Positions 37,301 through 45,085 are shown, numbered from the stretch's first letter. The stretch: 64,000 nt of DNA from Blastobasis lacticolella (GCA_905147135.1 LR990041.1:23543712-23607711), one strand, 5' to 3'. Program-made: numbers and translations. The notes: generated from the sequence alone by a model not told the origin.

Positions 37301-39776
37301 GAATATCAGTGAATAAGCTATTGGATGTTTATGTTTTCATAATCTACATTAAATAGGCTTTTAGTGAGTATTTTTTTCCTTATCATCTTTCATATAAAAA
37401 TCAGAAAATATAGGGGTCTATTTGTAATTTTTTAACACTGGTTATAAATAATTATAGCCATTACGCATTTTTTTTCTATGATTACCCACAAAAATATTGT
37501 GCCCATTGAATCGGCCATCATCGACTTATCTGAAAACGACACCAGACTCGGCTTTGTATGTCAAATGTGGCCACTAGAATTTTTTTTTCAAATGTAGTGA
37601 ATCAGGTACTTTGACCCCCTCCCGCCCCCCTCTGACGGGGGGTCGAGCGTGGCTAACGGGCTTTTTGGGTTTAGTTTGGTCCATATAACGTCCATGCCAA
37701 GTGGCATTGCTCGACGCTAAATTGTAGCTGTCTCCATACATCGATGCTCAATAGGACCCCAGCTATTACACTCGTGGGTGTCGTACAAGGCGACTAACGT
37801 TTAGAGGCAAAATATCTAGTCTCCATAAACTGGAAAATGGGCAGCAGCGTTTTTCATTGTTATGTTTGCAACACTGCGATCTCCAACCCTTCTGCCAAGC
37901 GTGGAGATTATGGCAATAACCTCCCCTTATGCGGGAGAGGCCCAAAGTCCTGTAGTGGACTGTTATGGGCTGTGATGGTGAAAGGACTTGTTTGAAACCA
38001 GTTCGAACGCTATATGTGTCGCGGAATACAGGGCGAATAAAGTGTAAGTCAGAGTTTTGTCCATCGATTCGATAAGAAAGAGATTTTGAGATGGTATATG
38101 GTCAAATGGTGGTAATGATGGTATATGGGCGTGTGATGTCCTGCAGAGTTGAATAGCACCAACCCCTTACACTCGTGGGTGTCGTAAAAGGCGACTAAAG
38201 TTTTCGAGGCAAAATATCCTAGTCTCCGTAGTCTGGAAAATAGGCTGCAGCATTTTCCATTGTTATATTTAAACACTGCGATCTCCAACCCGCCTGCCAA
38301 GCGTGGAGATTATGGCAATAACCTCCCCTTTCGTGGGAGAGGCCCTAAGTCCTGCAGTAGACTGTTACGGGCTGTGACGATGATGAGGTCAAACGTGTAC
38401 TTGGTACTATTAGTATGGTAATCAGTTAACTAGGTACCTTATGTTCTAGTACCGCTATGATCGCAATGGGCTTGTTCATGGTGACAGTATCGATGACGTA
38501 TCCACTGCAGTCGTACCCGGGAATACAAATATTGATAGAAGTGATAAAGAACCATCAATTACCATACATGACGAGTATGAAATATGTGACCGCCGTAGAT
38601 AAGGCTTCGAAACCGATATTCGTTTTAATTACGTGTAAGTGTTATAAGTTTCTTTATTTCTTTCTTACTGCTTTGTCCTCCGTAGACCGAAAATAGTCTG
38701 TGTTCTGTTGTGCGTTTTCAACATTGCGATCTCAATGTGCAAGCTTGAATTATGCCAGAACCCTTGTGCAAAGGAGGCTCGTCCAACAGTAGGTATACTG
38801 ATAAAGAAAGTTTCTTCAATAATAATTTTTATAGTGACACGCAGCTACAAAAACATAATAATCATTGTGTTTACACTTTTCTCTTAAATATAATATATTG
38901 TGTTTCCCATTGATACAAAATATTTGCTTAAGTTCAGTCAGACGCAGGGCGAATGCCCAAGCATACATTGATATCGTATACCAACTGTACATATATCTAT
39001 TTAAAACGTAAAAACAAAATTGTTGTCGAAATGGCAGCGACTCGGCGTAATGCGCTTATTACACACTCGTAAATTAAGTGACTGAATTCAGAAACAAAAA
39101 GCGTGAGAGCAAATCAAAGTGGAATGTATTGCTTATCTCGGATTTTTGAAAAGCGGAGCGATACAATTTTAATATAAGTGATACAAAATGGACCTTATTC
39201 TATGAGCATTACATTCCACTTTATTTGCGCTACTGAATTTCGGAGTGTGTAATAAGCACATAAGTGTGTGCTGTCACGATTGTCATGGGGTCTGTGGGTA
39301 CAATCACTTTAAAAAGGGACTCCACCATATCAGCTTTTTGAAACCTAATTACTATTACATTACATTGCGTTTCGTTGCATTTCGTCGTGTTTCGTTGCTT
39401 TTCCCTGCGTTTCGTTGCGTTTTATTGCATTTTATTGCGTTTCGTTGCATTTCGTTGCGTTACATTACTTTAAAAAAGAACTACTTTTATTTTTGTTTCA
39501 GTCATTATCGCTTACTACATCCCGTTCCAATCGCCATTCGTGGCGTTTGTGGGTACCTCATGCACCACGGTACTGTCCGTCGTGTTTCCTTGCCTAATGA
39601 ACTTGTGCATCCGGTATCCTAAAAACTATGGCAAGTGTCAATGGATAATGATCAAGGATTTGCTTCTTGTAATGATAGGCTTAGTGTGGTGGGTAATTGG
39701 GGTGTGTTTCACTGTGTACGTGATAAAATTACGCTTGCTGTCCCTTAAAAGCATAAATAATCCGGAGTACTTGTAA
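25227..39776 (+). CDS. SLC36-like proton-coupled amino acid transporter (AAAP family), nine exons
   Basis: Exons: 25227-25391, 26861-27011, 28616-28737, 29453-29537, 29951-30062, 31945-32093, 33444-33619, 38450-38634 and 39502-39776. Every junction has an AG acceptor, GT donor and matching phase, and the joined frame has no stop before TAA 39776. From the in-frame ATG at 25282 it encodes 454 aa, normal for the family. The first membrane segment carries the hallmark GFGSGLLGMPFA (exon 2). Other family-like blocks are SRQLRVPYV, LSQIGICTVFVIFSAES, KSLKHVSYIATLG and KCQWIMIKDLLLVMIG. The predicted role is amino acid transport across the plasma or lysosomal membrane; substrate cannot be told. Coding sequence is open upstream of the ATG to the acceptor at 25226, so a further 5' exon (coding or UTR) is likely. 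The Mag element sits just upstream. Confidence 0.88.
25425..26130 (+). repeat. Two adjacent copies of a LINE 3'-end repeat; the second is split by a MITE
   Basis: The segment CACCGTCGTCCAGGACATTTG...CCTAAG...GCGGTGCCGACC...GTGCAATGGAAATA occurs at 25425-25560 and again at 25600-26130, where it is interrupted at 25653. A third relative lies at 31700-31820. All sit in transporter introns. The leading ACCTGATGGAAAG is shared with the Jockey-type 3' ends at 48455 and 59170. Confidence 0.7.
25653..26042. mobile_element. GC-rich MITE with ~50-bp inverted ends and TAA target duplication
   Basis: The left end GCGAGCAGCCACGCAGAAAA and the right end (reverse-complement GCGAGCGGCCACACAGAAAA) match for about 50 bp with few mismatches. 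TAA flanks both sides (25650-25652, 26043-26045). The uninterrupted copy of the host repeat at 25470 shows the empty site CCTAAGGGGAGCAGATGCGG, proving this is an insertion. The body is built of GACGC/GCGTC motifs. A 3-bp TAA duplication suggests PIF/Harbinger. The 112-aa frame inside is not considered a gene. Confidence 0.8.
26861..27011 (+). CDS. SLC36-like transporter, TM1-TM2 exon
   Basis: Acceptor tcttcag, donor TTG|gtgcgc. Encodes NVIRVGFGSGLLGMPFA, the unwound glycine-rich first transmembrane segment typical of the family, then a second hydrophobic segment. Confidence 0.88.
27905..28270 (-). mobile_element. SINE with tRNA(Ser/Leu)-like head
   Basis: The minus strand starts with a tRNA-like part, A-box-like GTGTCCGAGTAGATAAGG and B-box GGGTTCCAATCCC, and continues through a body shared with 41762-42115 (ATCATGGTCAAGGCGGACCCCGGG-like end, broken by substitutions). 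About 350 bp. Confidence 0.65.
28440..28560 (+). mobile_element. LINE 3'-end fragment
   Basis: The stretch with AGACAGGCATGCTCCATC and ...GGTCAAACGCCTGGCTA matches the end of the LINE fragment at 58500-58610. Only the last coding bases and 3' UTR remain. Confidence 0.6.
28616..28737 (+). CDS. SLC36-like transporter, loop after TM2
   Basis: Acceptor tttcag, donor CC|gtaagt. Encodes CQTEISRQLRVPYVSY and ALLHGPLYCRCFAEWGP, matching the family's RLxVP...GP loop before TM3. Confidence 0.85.
29453..29537 (+). CDS. SLC36-like transporter, TM3 exon
   Basis: Acceptor cttccag, donor GAC|gtaagt. Encodes LSQIGICTVFVIFSAESLRD, a close family match (QLGxCxVYxVFxAEN). Confidence 0.87.
29951..30062 (+). 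CDS. SLC36-like transporter, TM4 exon
   Basis: Acceptor attttcag, donor TTGG|gtatgt. Encodes a hydrophobic segment and SMKSLKHVSYIATLG, corresponding to the family's RxLKxLAPFS block. Confidence 0.85.
30895..30990 (-). mobile_element. LINE 3'-tail fragment (Jockey-type family)
   Basis: GGCGGCGGTGACCACTTTCC and the following GCTTGCCTGTTTGTCTGCCGT, ending in an A run, form the reverse complement of the 3' end at 48411-48500. Since the A-run is on the plus side, the fragment's sense strand here is plus or the copy is rearranged; strand is uncertain. Confidence 0.4.
31945..32093 (+). CDS. SLC36-like transporter, TM5-TM6 exon
   Basis: Acceptor cttgcag, donor GTG|gtatgt. Encodes NVTNLVAMILVYYHFLSEP and TFFFVTGTLLFNMSSVGV, matching the helix pair that ends in the family's FAxExIGVV block. 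Here the acidic residue of that block is replaced (FNMSSVGV). Confidence 0.85.
32388..32640 (-). mobile_element. Jockey-type LINE 3'-end fragment
   Basis: CACTAAGGTGGTAAACAAGC with GCCTGCCTGGTGGTAAGCAG and later AACCTTTTCGTC matches the 3' end at 63298-63420 on the minus strand. Too short and degenerate to contain a gene. Confidence 0.55.
32740..33320 (+). mobile_element. MITE-like repeat split by an RTE LINE 3' fragment
   Basis: The RTE fragment (about 32897-33297) encodes SVGRPLIRWTDDLVRIAG and KAQDRSLWRSLGEAYAQQW, the RTE C-terminus, and ends in (GATGAT)n. It lies between GAATTTAGCGT (32887-32897) and GAATTTAGTGT (33299-33309), a likely 11-base target duplication. The interrupted host repeat (AGCGTGTGAGCAAATCAATG...GGAATGTATTGCTCATGG) recurs at 29095-29165 and 39053-39260. 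Confidence 0.7.
33444..33619 (+). CDS. SLC36-like transporter, TM7-TM8 region
   Basis: Acceptor ttcacag, donor AC|gtaggt. Encodes LDKALHYPKVMTSRYGVVPL and a hydrophobic segment ending MVGYWSVG, like the family's MKxPxxF...GYxxxG block. Confidence 0.82.
33735..33862 (+). mobile_element. LINE ORF2 C-terminal zinc-motif fragment
   Basis: The plus strand encodes SPCDCGISPQTMDHLVSC, a C-x-C-x7-H-x4-C motif common downstream of the RT/RNase H of several LINE clades. Nothing else of the element remains. Confidence 0.45.
33883..33914 (+). mobile_element. 5' part of a GATGATG-tailed SINE, split by the long-TIR transposon
   Basis: GCCGTGTGGTG...AGAGTAGAATAGCACCAACCCCTTA is the start of the SINE family. 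The remainder resumes at 37766 after the 3.85-kb insertion. Confidence 0.8.
33915..34660 (+). repeat. Left terminal inverted repeat of the 3.85-kb transposon
   Basis: Matches the reverse complement of 37008-37765, including TGCCACTTGGCATGGACGTT, GACGGGGG/CCCCCGTC blocks and ATTCTCTACAAATTTT near the inner edge. The inner boundary is approximate. Confidence 0.85.
35238..36345 (-). pseudogene. FEN/PIN-like plus CXC-domain protein of a repetitive transposon family, decayed
   Basis: Minus-strand exons: about 36345-35952 (EEADTRLMLHVADAVSRGHS, RTVDTDVVVLAVA, LWVHIGTGKAHQYL), joined through GTAATT/TTTAAG to about 35881-35663 (HVLPLFHSLTGCDTTSTFNE, KTAFEAWRVYP), then about 35615-35238 with PCPSEFGWQKEN and a Cys-rich end (RCRCLKSCGTRCNCCKRQ). 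EADTR...TVDTDV and the TGCDT block are typical of multicopy animal proteins with a FEN/PIN-type nuclease-like fold, and the C-terminus resembles a tesmin/TSO1 CXC motif. A frameshift near 35530 and a TAG in place of an expected Trp codon (about 35391) disable it; the N-terminus is missing. It is probably the relic gene of the transposon around it. Confidence 0.65.
36614..36872 (-). mobile_element. GATGATG-tailed SINE, full length with target duplication
   Basis: 259 bp bounded by CAGTAATGTGAAT on both sides (36601-36613, 36873-36885). The sense strand starts TTTGCCGTGTGGTGTCCGG and ends GGGCTGTGATGATGAT. It inserted into the long-TIR transposon after that had itself entered another copy of the same SINE family. 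Confidence 0.85.
37008..37765 (-). repeat. Right terminal inverted repeat of the 3.85-kb transposon
   Basis: Mirror of 33915-34660, with minor substitutions and a short extra segment near the outer end (TACATCGATG). Confidence 0.85.
37766..37985 (+). mobile_element. 3' part of the SINE split by the long-TIR transposon
   Basis: TTACACTCGTGGGTGTCGTA through ...GGGCTGTGATGG continues the SINE whose first 32 bases are at 33883-33914. Confidence 0.8.
38130..38388 (+). mobile_element. GATGATG-tailed SINE
   Basis: A copy of the family (AGTTGAATAGCACCAACCCC ... GGGCTGTGACGATGATGA) lying in the transporter intron, ending about 60 bases before the exon at 38450. Confidence 0.8.
38450..38634 (+). CDS. 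SLC36-like transporter, TM9 exon
   Basis: Acceptor ttctag, donor ACGT|gtaagt. Encodes MIAMGLFMVTVSMTYPLQSY, the 'tyPLQ' helix of the family, then a helix start KPIFVLIT. It is separated from the previous exon by a 4.8-kb intron that holds the long-TIR transposon. Confidence 0.85.
39053..39262. mobile_element. MITE-like element with inverted ends
   Basis: GCGCTTATTACACACTC near the left end is mirrored by GAGTGTGTAATAAGCAC at the right, and further inside AAAGTGGAATGTATTGCT faces AGCATTACATTCCACTTT. Relatives without both ends are at 29075-29190 and 32740-32890 (interrupted). Confidence 0.65.
39362..39475 (+). repeat. Pyrimidine-rich short tandem repeat (GTTGCGTTTC-like)
   Basis: About ten imperfect 10-base units such as GCGTTTCGTT and GCATTTCGTC. 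It ends about 25 bases before the acceptor of the last transporter exon, so it may lengthen that exon's polypyrimidine region. Confidence 0.75.
39502..39776 (+). CDS. SLC36-like transporter, terminal exon
   Basis: Acceptor gtttcag. Encodes the last helices with PFVAFVGTSCTTVLSVVFPC and the conserved KCQWIMIKDLLLVMIGL, then a short tail and TAA. No canonical AATAAA was found within 100 bases; AATAAG lies near 39851. Confidence 0.87.
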
Positions 39777-40429
39777 ATTTTCAGTATTGGTGTCAATTGC
39801 CTTTTTGCTTTTTATAGCTGTGTGCATTTTATTTATATGTGATATTTGTGGAATAAGTAAAGCAATCTTTATAACTATTTTACAAGCTTTTATTTAAATT
39901 CACATGTCCCTTGTTTGCACGTAATCAAATCTTTCCCGGTTTCTGGTTGAGATGAAATTCTTCATACTTATGTAAGCTCGGTGACAATGCAATGTCATGA
40001 TACAATCGAGCTGATCTGATGATGGAGACAGAAGGTACTTTACAGATAGGAACTTCTAAACTGCGCATGATACATCCATCGAGTTTGAAGACTGAGAGCG
40101 CTGGTTTGAGGTCTGGTATGAAATTATCCTACATCATCGAGTACAAAAAGAAATCACTTTGTATTAATAGTAGAGGCACAAAGTAAAAAACGACTCTCCT
40201 CAAGCAGTAAGTCCACTGAGAACAAAGCGCCATTTCTGTCATGCACACATTGACGTTACGTTTACAGGCATTCTCAAGCCGTTTCAAGCAGTGCTCGGTC
40301 GCGATTTTTAACGCGAGCATTCCTTGTATTGTCGACGTAAATTGAATGTTATTTAATGTAACTTTATTATTATTAAATAAACAAAATTATTTGTACGTAA
40401 CTAATATTACTTCATAAAATATAAGCAAC

Positions 40430-40790
40430 CCACGCAGGAAAGGGCTATGCTCGGAGTCTCGTTGCGCGATCGAATCAGAAATGAGGAGGTCCGCAAGCGG
40501 ACCAAGGTCACCGACACAGCTCTAAGGATTGCCAGACTGAAGTGGCAGTGGTCAGAGCACATAGATCGAAGAACAGATGGCCGATGGGGCAGTAAAGTTC
40601 TTGAGTGACGACCACGTACCGGAAGACGCCGCGTGGGTGGGCCTCCCACAAGATGGACCGACGACCTGGTAAATATCGCAGGTATCAGCTGGATGCGGAA
40701 AGCACAGGACCGGATTTTGTGGAGATCTCTGGGGGAGGCCTATGCTTAGCAGTGGGCGTCTACGGGCTAATATGATAATGATGATGATAA
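40430..40790 (+). mobile_element. RTE LINE 3' fragment
   Basis: Matches 32925-33300 over the coding end (TCTAAGGATTGCCAGACTGA, TGGATGCGGAAAGCACAGGA) with an in-frame TGA near 40605, and ends with GGGCTAATATGATAATGATGATGAT. Confidence 0.8.
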
Positions 40791-40984
40791 CCCACGCAGA
40801 ATCCTAGAATTGATGGACAATGTCGGACTTTGAGGCTAATCGAACTTCAGCACCGCTACGTGTTCGCCGGTCACTGCTGTGCCTTCTAATACTAATAGAA
40901 AGCAAAGTTGACCAATGTCTTCCGCTTAAGACCTTGAGGGCTCTCAAGACTGTTCAATCAGTCTCAAGATTCTTGGGAACTCAA

Positions 40985-41262
40985 GGAACTTTAAATAAAT
41001 AAATAAATATAAATATTCGTGGACAAATTCACACAGCGCCATCTAGCCCCAAACTAAGCAAAGCTTGTACTATGGGTGCTAGTTAACTGATATACTACTT
41101 AAATACTTTTTTTTAAAATACATACTTATAGAATTTTATAGAACACCCAGACCCGTAACAGAAATTAAAATTCATCATTTCAATTTCTGCCCGGCCGGGA
41201 ATCGAACCCGGGACCTCTTGCGTGGCAGACCGGCATGTTGACCATTGAACCACTCAGGTCGT
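40985..41262 (-). mobile_element. tRNA-Gly-derived SINE
   Basis: The minus strand begins GACCTGAGTGGTTCAATGG (A box) and has GGTCCCGGGTTCGATTCCC (B box) around a CTGCCACGC anticodon loop as in tRNA-Gly(GCC). A body of about 200 bp (AACAGACCCG-type, TAGATGGCGCTGTGTGAATT) ends in (TAAA)n. It is a SINE rather than a functional tRNA, since the acceptor stem does not pair. Other copies lie at 56218-56455 and 57355-57606. Confidence 0.85.
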
Positions 41263-41761
41263 TGAACCATCATATAGATACACTGTATTTGACCCACATC
41301 CAGGTATTCGAATATAAGCCAGAATACAGGTAAGTCATATTACAAGTATAGTGAGTCGTCAAGTTTACGTCATAACTTTCGAGGTCGACGGCAGTAGACC
41401 TTATGTTATTTCTCTATTTTGTGTCTCAAATCAGGAATCTGCACATAAATGAGCGGCCATTTGCATTATTCACTCATCATTTAGAGACATGGAGCCCGTA
41501 TTTATTTTGAATCGTGGCAAAAATATTTAAAAATGAATAAAATATGACTAATCAGTATAGCGGCCCCAAGCCTCACCGCTCCGCCGGGAGGGCTAGAGCC
41601 GTTCCACACGGCGCGGTGCGGTAGTGGCACGGCGCCTGAGCGGTGCCACGCGGTGCCGCAAGCACGCCGGACTTGCAACGAGTAAGACGAGGCGGGGAGG
41701 GGTTTACGTAGAAGCTAAGTTGCTTGATTATTATTTAAAGCATTTATAGTTTATTGAAAGT

Positions 41762-42115
41762 GTAAGTGAGCGTCAGTGACCGAGCGGTTAAGTATCCGAC
41801 TCGTAAGCGAGAGGTACCGGGTCGGCACCTCGTCAAGGCCATGTACCAATGGCTTTTTCTGAGTTATGTACATTAGTTGAATTCTAACTGACGCTCTTAC
41901 GATGAGGGAACATATCGTGATGAAACCTTCCAATGCAGGCAACTGAATTTGTAACCATGAACCAATCTCGGTCAGGTTCCCCTGGTGACTGGGTCACGGG
42001 GGTCCGATGGCAGTCGCTGCATTGTAATTATCTGATCTGCCAAAGTCCTAGATCATGGTCAAAGCGGACCCCGGGCGCTCGTGCGCCACATTTCTGATTT
42101 TTATGATGTCGGAGA
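41762..42115 (+). mobile_element. SINE with tRNA(Ser/Leu)-like head
   Basis: AGCGTCAGTGACCGAGCGGT (A-box type) and ACCGGGTCGG (decayed B box), followed by the body shared with 27905-28270 (GTCAGGTTCCCCTGGTGAC, GATCATGGTCAAAGCGGACC). About 350 bp. Confidence 0.7.
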
Positions 42116-42192
42116 AATCTCCTACTTTGACACTAGCATTAAAACAGTACGCTAAATACGGTGCTAAAACATCAAGTTATTTTCACAGGTAC

Positions 42193-42362
42193 CTTTTTTT
42201 TTAACAAGTTTTCTGCACTAATTGGACATGATATTAGCAGTGAGGTAGTTTTAATCGGAATTTCAGTAAAAAATGTTTGGAACAACTCTGCTACTTCTTT
42301 ATTTGCGGTACTAGTTCCGGTTTCTATTAAACACGTAATAAGTAATTCGGAAACTATTAGTC
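42193..42362 (-). CDS. Candidate internal exon of an unrecognised membrane-like protein
   Basis: The minus strand has an acceptor (TGTGTTCCAG), 56 open codons and a donor (AAAAG|GTACCT). It encodes LIVSELLITCLIETGTSTAN and EVAELFQTFFTEIP, loosely like an insect chemoreceptor helix, but without a diagnostic motif. No neighbouring exon was found. It could be chance. Confidence 0.2.
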
Positions 42363-42687
42363 CTGGAACACAAGTGACAAAACTCCAATATTAAAACTCC
42401 AAAACTGAATAGAAAGAAGTGGCCACCATTTTGAATCTTATATTATTTTATGTTATAGTATTTGAGAACTAGCATTTATGTGTCGGCGTCGGTCAATACC
42501 TTACTTTCCGAGCCTTTGCAATAATGTACTGTAACAACGAACCAAATGTTTAGAATTTCTCTTCATTACCAGTGGCATAAATAAAAACTACACATATTTT
42601 ATTGAAAGAGCACAAATACGTAACAAAAAATACATTGGTCCCTGTTTCATTTAGTGCAAAATTTTTATGATTTATGAGTGGAAAAAT

Positions 42688-42750
42688 CAGGGGGAGCCCT
42701 ATGCCGAGCAGTGGGATGATTCGGGCTAATATAATAATAATCATGATGAT
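42688..42750 (+). mobile_element. RTE LINE 3'-tail fragment
   Basis: GGGGGAGCCCTATGCCGAGCAGTGGG followed by CGGGCTAATATAATAATAATC is the terminal 3' sequence of the RTE family seen at 40735-40790 (motif abbreviated). Confidence 0.65.
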
Positions 42751-42844
42751 TTTATTTCATTTTGAATATAATCCTTTTAATCAGCCGATACCTACGTCTT
42801 ACCCGAATGCTGGTTGGCCTAATCCCCAGCCCAGGCCATATTAA

Positions 42845-44042
42845 CCCTTTAACCGCCACGCTTAGAATCAGTTGGCGTGCCCTCAGCGCCACGCACAGTA
42901 AAACGAAAAATAAATACCTACAACAAATAGTGATGTTCAATAGTATATCGATATGGGTAATTCCCCTTCAAACGCTCACAATTTCATCTAAATATCGTAA
43001 CAGACAGTAGATAGAAAACGTTACTTTGTAATTTTATTTCTAATATTAGCAGGTATTTGGTAACACAATGAAACAAAAAGCGTTTACAGATATTGAAAGA
43101 TTTATTGATTTCCGCACAATAAAATTGGTCATGAAAAGAATTTTGTTATTCTTATTTTTCAATGCAGTCCTATATAGTATTCTTTATCTAAATGCAATAG
43201 TTAACAAACAACATTGGTCAGTTTTTTAACAAACATGATTATACTTATTTCAACAATATTAATATCAGTTTACCGAATCGAACCTTGACAGATTCTAATG
43301 ATATTTAACTACAGATCACCTTCCAGAATACGTATTAATTCTTCAGCTGTAATCATGTTTAATCACATTAATCGATAACACGAACATAATAATAACACGC
43401 ATAAGCACAACACCAATGGAAAAATCCAGAAGGCGGCACTCGTTTATGACGTCAGAAGCGGTCGTCTTTTTCCGTCCGTGGCGCTGGGTGTACTAGCAAC
43501 ATTAGTTTCTAAACATGCAGACTAGGGATGGGAATTGTCGATTCAGTCACTGACATTTTTAAGCTTTATTTATTATAAATAAAACAAAATAAACACATTT
43601 ATTTATAGAAATAAATGTGTTTACTATAGAGTAACATTTGCTTTATTTGTTTTATAATAAATTAGTAAGTATAAACAGAAATAATTTAATTTATGTGGAT
43701 TTTTCTACCAGTAAATCATTGCTTATGTCCCATCCTTATTGTCGGATTTTTCCGTCACTGGCGCTGGACACCAATACACTTTTCGAATAATACTATCAGT
43801 AATTTATTCAACTTTAGACATTATTTTTAAGTCTTCTAATTAAGAAACTAAAGTGTAAGCAATTGTATATGATTACTTCATCAACTATTTACCAAATTAT
43901 GAACATAATTTTAATATAATACAGTGCTATCAAACAAAAAGGCAGATTAACCGAGTAGTGGTATTTGGTCGTAAATATCCGTCCTTGGCGAAATGAGCAC
44001 GAAAATTTTTGTCGGATATATCCGACCTTGGCGGTTAAAGGG
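42845..44042. mobile_element. 1.2-kb piggyBac-type non-autonomous element
   Basis: TTAA (42841-42844) | CCCTTTAACCGCCA ... TGGCGGTTAAAGGG | TTAA (44043-44046). The TTAA target and inverted ends starting CCC are the signature of piggyBac transposons. The 1198-bp interior has no transposase frame but contains repeated GTCCGT/GGCGCTGG motifs and an internal hairpin around 43595-43625. Confidence 0.85.
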
Positions 44043-44099
44043 TTAAAACGCCAACTCATCCTGAAGGCCTACCTATCCTAGAGCATGACCTAACCTAAG

Positions 44100-44430
44100 G
44101 TCTGTCAGAGCACACATGCACACAGTACCAATGTGGCATCGTCAATCCCGAATGTTTATCTAGGTGTTAATGTTCCGATTGTGCTCGTCTCGCGCGCAAG
44201 AGCATTCTAAATGGATGGCCCGATTTTAGTGCGACTTGTTTTATATTATACAGCACCCAAACAGGAATACTAACAGTTGCTCTTAAGGTGAGGGAAGGGT
44301 CACAGAGGTCAGATGGCAGAAGCTCCACTGTATTACCTGATCTATCAAATCCTTGATCATGATTTGATAGATCCCGGACCCCGGCCGTGAGCACAACCGT
44401 GACATTAATGATGATGAATGATGATGACGC
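44100..44430 (-). mobile_element. Diverged SINE or SINE-related repeat
   Basis: CTCTTAAGGTGAGGGAAG, GGTCAGATGGCAGAAGCTC, TTGATCATGATTTGATAGAT and CCCCGGCCGTGAGCAC follow the order of blocks in the body of the 41762-42115 family, ending in GATGATGA. Orientation is uncertain. Confidence 0.45.
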
Positions 44431-44470
44431 GAAGATAATTGATTTCTAGGCTTGTGGCTCTTTTTTGCAG

Positions 44471-44590
44471 GTTGTGGAGGCTGTATATCTACCATATGTA
44501 AACTGGCAAGATTTGATGACCGGCTACCCCGATATTAAAAAGACCGTATTGGAATATATACAAAATACTAAGAAAGAGCTCATGATGTAG
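44471..44590 (+). CDS. Terminal exon of an HCN/CNG-like channel (CNBD C-helix), orphan on the plus strand
   Basis: Acceptor ttttttgcag, then 39 codons and TAG. It encodes VVEAVYLPYVNWQDLMTGYP and DIKKTVLEYIQNTKKELMM. This corresponds to the end of a cyclic-nucleotide-binding domain (W-x-D-L...Y/F-P-D...K). It aligns with the minus-strand exon starting at 48292 (VVDLIYLNYYDWHDLL), with the same phase-0 boundary before VV. A donor (GAAT|gtgagt) at 44596 and a possible 3' UTR exon from 45964 with AATAAA at 46026 suggest a real transcript end. No upstream exon of this gene was recognised between 39.8 and 44.4 kb. Confidence 0.65.
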   Translation, partial: VVEAVYLPYVNWQDLMTGYPDIKKTVLEYIQNTKKELMM

Positions 44591-44734
44591 AGAATGTGAG
44601 TAATTTCGAACAATTAGTTCTAGTATCTGGGCGACTAAGCTTTGCTCGGGGTATAAAGATACGTAGCGCAGATGGCGCTGCCGAGTGGTGTGCAATGCGG
44701 TGGCGAGTTATTGCAATTGTTTTATGTCTTAAAA

Positions 44735-45085
44735 TATAGTTCGTCTAAGCTGAAATGAAAAAAAAAAAAAAACACTGCGATCTCCAACCCGCCTGCCAAG
44801 TGTGGAGATTATGGCAATAACCTCCCCTTTCGTGGGAGAGGTCCTAAGTCCTGCAGTGGACTGTTACGGGCTGTGATGATGAAGCTGAAATGACGCGCCC
44901 CACTATCGCATTAACGCACACAAGCAAATTTAAAATATGGACGCAATGCATATACAGATGCCGTTGTAATTGGTCATTCAGTTGCCGGTGAGCGTCGTTC
45001 GATTGGAGCAGTAATATTTGCACTCGCACATTGAAATCAACTAATTAAGTAGTTGGGCGCGTCATTTCTGCTTAGACAAGCTCTA
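44735..45085. mobile_element. Mariner-like MITE carrying a retroelement insertion
   Basis: The inverted ends (TTCGTCTAAGCTGAAATGAC / reverse complement of the right end GCTTGTCTAAGCAGAAATGA) match the MITE at 53520-53765. At 44759-44881 it is interrupted by a poly-A-started, GATGATG-ended SINE fragment flanked by AAGCTGAAATGA (44747-44758, 44882-44893). Confidence 0.75.
44759..44881 (+). mobile_element. 5'-truncated GATGATG-tailed SINE with 12-bp target duplication
   Basis: An A run of about 14 bases, then CACTGCGATCTCCAACCCGC through GGGCTGTGATGATG. The flanking 12-bp direct repeats show retrotransposition. The A run at the 5' side is unusual. Confidence 0.8.

Larger units (their letters stand above)
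33915..37765. mobile_element. 3.85-kb DNA transposon with ~750-bp terminal inverted repeats
   Basis: The left end TAGCTGAGGTCCTATTGAG is mirrored by CTCAATAGGACCCCAGCTA at the right end, and the arms match with few differences to about 34660 and 37008. TTA flanks both ends (33912-33914, 37766-37768). Because the insertion lies inside a known SINE, the empty site (CCCCTTACACTCG) is visible in other SINE copies. The interior holds a decayed gene (35238-36345) and a later SINE insertion (36614-36872). A TTA duplication suggests a PIF/Harbinger-like or unassigned superfamily; no transposase was recognised. Confidence 0.85.

Noticed and set aside
40129..40320. 63-aa minus-strand frame with a hydrophobic end
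   Set aside because: No recognisable motif, no convincing splice sites, and no neighbour of the same gene.
41190..41262. tRNA-Gly gene
   Set aside because: A and B boxes are good, but the acceptor stem does not pair and the sequence continues into a body repeated at 56218 and 57355; it is a SINE head.
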